DNA from: Psychrobacillus sp032154225
GTDB taxonomy: Bacteria > Bacillota > Bacilli > Bacillales_A > Planococcaceae
Assembly (NCBI RefSeq): GCF_032154225.1
Contig: NZ_JALDYF010000004.1
Coordinates: 186,001 to 250,000 of the forward strand
Reading direction: 5' to 3'
DNA length: 64,000 bases
Part shown: positions 63,068-64,000 of the stretch, in pieces
Layout: each line of letters opens with the position of its first letter
Position numbering within the stretch: the stretch's first letter is position 1
Notes under the pieces: model-generated
Seen by the model: only the letters and a program-made list of their open reading frames with translations
What the model was told of the DNA's origin: nothing
Database searches by the model: none
Translations under genes and position numbers: made by a program

Positions 63068-64000
63068 CCTTTATGTCCTCCAACCATTTTAGATCGTTTT
63101 ACCGCTGTTCCTGCTGGTGTATATGAAATAGCCCTCAACAATGCAGCTTGACCATATCGATTTCTTATACTATCCATAGCAGCGGCTAGCTTTCGATTTT
63201 TCCAATTATCTTTTTCGAATAAACTAAGCTGCATGGAGTGTTCATCTTCAAGTTTTGTAATGGAAACTGAAATTTGTCGTACTGGACTTCTATTATAATT
63301 TTCTTTCAATAAATCTTTGCATACTTGATAAATTTTCATCGTGTCATTAGTTGCTTCCTCTATAGTTCGTGCGCGCTGAAATCCACCACCGAATGCATTT
63401 TTGCTATAACCAATACCTAGTGAAATTGTACGAGCTGATTGGAATACATCTCTTGCTCTTTTCGCTACATCCTCACACATTTCTAGTAGTACTGCGTGTA
63501 CGTCTTCGATTTTGTTGTAATCTCTCATCAAAATTTGGCTCTTACCATAACTAATTTGACCTGTTTCGAAAGGTGCTCCAAGTTTAGAAAGATCGACTCC
63601 CCAAGCATGATGATAAAGCTGATTCCCCATTACTCCAAACTTATTTTCTAATAGTGATAAAGGGACATTAGCTAACTGCCCTATATTGAAAATACCCATA
63701 TTATTTAATGTTTTTTCAATTTTGGAACCAATTCCCCACATTTCACTTAAAGGTGAAACAGGCCACAATTTGGTTTGTACATCCTCAAATGTCCATTTGG
63801 CGAAAACTGTTTTCTTCGCTTCCAAATCTAAAGCTAATTTTGCCATTAACATGTTTGGACCCATGCCGGCAGTACTATGCAATTTCAGAGTATCGAATAT
63901 TTCTCTTTGAATTATTCTTACGGTACGTTCAGGCGGACCCCATAACTTTTCCGTTCCTGTTAAATCAATAAAACTTTCGTCCACACTGTACACATGAACC
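63064..64000 (-). CDS. Y-family DNA polymerase (UvrX/UmuC-like), C-terminal part; 5' end outside window
   Basis: About 312 residues are visible; the frame continues past the right edge, so the 63993 GTG is internal. YSVDESFIDLTG holds a catalytic Asp-Glu pair, GMGPNMLMAKLALDLEAKK the fingers, WGIGSKIEKTLNNMGIFNIGQLAN the HhH thumb, and QISVSITKLED the little finger. It performs translesion synthesis. UvrX-type genes are usually LexA-controlled; the promoter is outside the window. YolD and the 52-residue gene follow. Confidence 0.93.
   Translation of the reverse strand, partial: VHVYSVDESFIDLTGTEKLWGPPERTVRIIQREIFDTLKLHSTAGMGPNMLMAKLALDLEAKKTVFAKWTFEDVQTKLWPVSPLSEMWGIGSKIEKTLNNMGIFNIGQLANVPLSLLENKFGVMGNQLYHHAWGVDLSKLGAPFETGQISYGKSQILMRDYNKIEDVHAVLLEMCEDVAKRARDVFQSARTISLGIGYSKNAFGGGFQRARTIEEATNDTMKIYQVCKDLLKENYNRSPVRQISVSITKLEDEHSMQLSLFEKDNWKNRKLAAAMDSIRNRYGQAALLRAISYTPAGTAVKRSKMVGGHKG

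Overview
The window is low-GC chromosomal DNA from an endospore-forming Bacillales bacterium. The evidence is AGGAGG-type ribosome binding sites, frequent TTG and GTG starts, two T-box leaders, a gerA-type germinant receptor operon, YitT, YolD/UvrX-type genes and a YfiT-like DinB protein. A Planococcaceae/Caryophanaceae relative (Lysinibacillus, Solibacillus, Psychrobacillus type) fits best, but this is inference from gene content.

Layout. 1-4.7 kb: a partial GNAT, an ECF sigma/anti-sigma pair, a second GNAT, a methyltransferase and a DUF4901-like protein. 4.7-11.7 kb: a possible Xer-dif modular region, with three sites that look like dif (11-bp arms around 6-bp cores) at 4976, 9261 and 10686. 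The cargo between them is an unusual UvrA-like ABC ATPase with extra zinc motifs, an ArsR/AHSA1 pair and a membrane protein; the third site overlaps the stop codon of a tyrosine recombinase gene. 11.9-17.1 kb: GNAT, a decayed type I toxin (Hol-Tox), an APH(6)-like kinase, YitT, a DUF4097 protein, a broken endo/exonuclease/phosphatase and a small P-loop kinase. 17.2-21.8 kb: an ECF sigma-ABC exporter operon. 22.5-26.3 kb: a gerA-type operon in B-A-C order. 26.7-33.3 kb: a split M24 peptidase, an APH kinase, a haem-copper-like membrane protein, a TPR protein, YfiT, and a Blt-like module (MerR regulator, polyamine acetyltransferase, MATE pump). 33.3-39.5 kb: trpEDCFBA under a tryptophan T-box. 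39.5-45.4 kb: Rpn remnant, phosphatase, GNAT, and an ileS2-type IleRS under an isoleucine T-box. 45.5-52.9 kb: VOC protein, OFA-type MFS transporter and many broken genes (SDR, MarR, DoxX, wecB, two-domain glycosyltransferase, histidine-kinase tail).

52.9-60.3 kb holds the most striking locus: a same-strand, closely packed operon of DUF3307 protein, CHASE2-class III nucleotide cyclase, secreted FecR-domain protein, secreted NHL-propeller protein, a three-domain cNMP-binding/degenerate NtrC-AAA/patatin phospholipase, and a lipoprotein. This reads as an envelope-sensing cyclase paired in the same operon with a candidate cyclic-nucleotide-responsive phospholipase. 60.6-64 kb: VOC protein, tRNA-Val(GAC) with an unusual C33, an OB-like membrane protein, a small protein, YolD and the 3' part of a UvrX-type Y-family polymerase.

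At least ten genes carry single nonsense changes or short indels, several in homopolymers. This is either real gene decay or residual sequencing error; the sequence alone cannot tell which.
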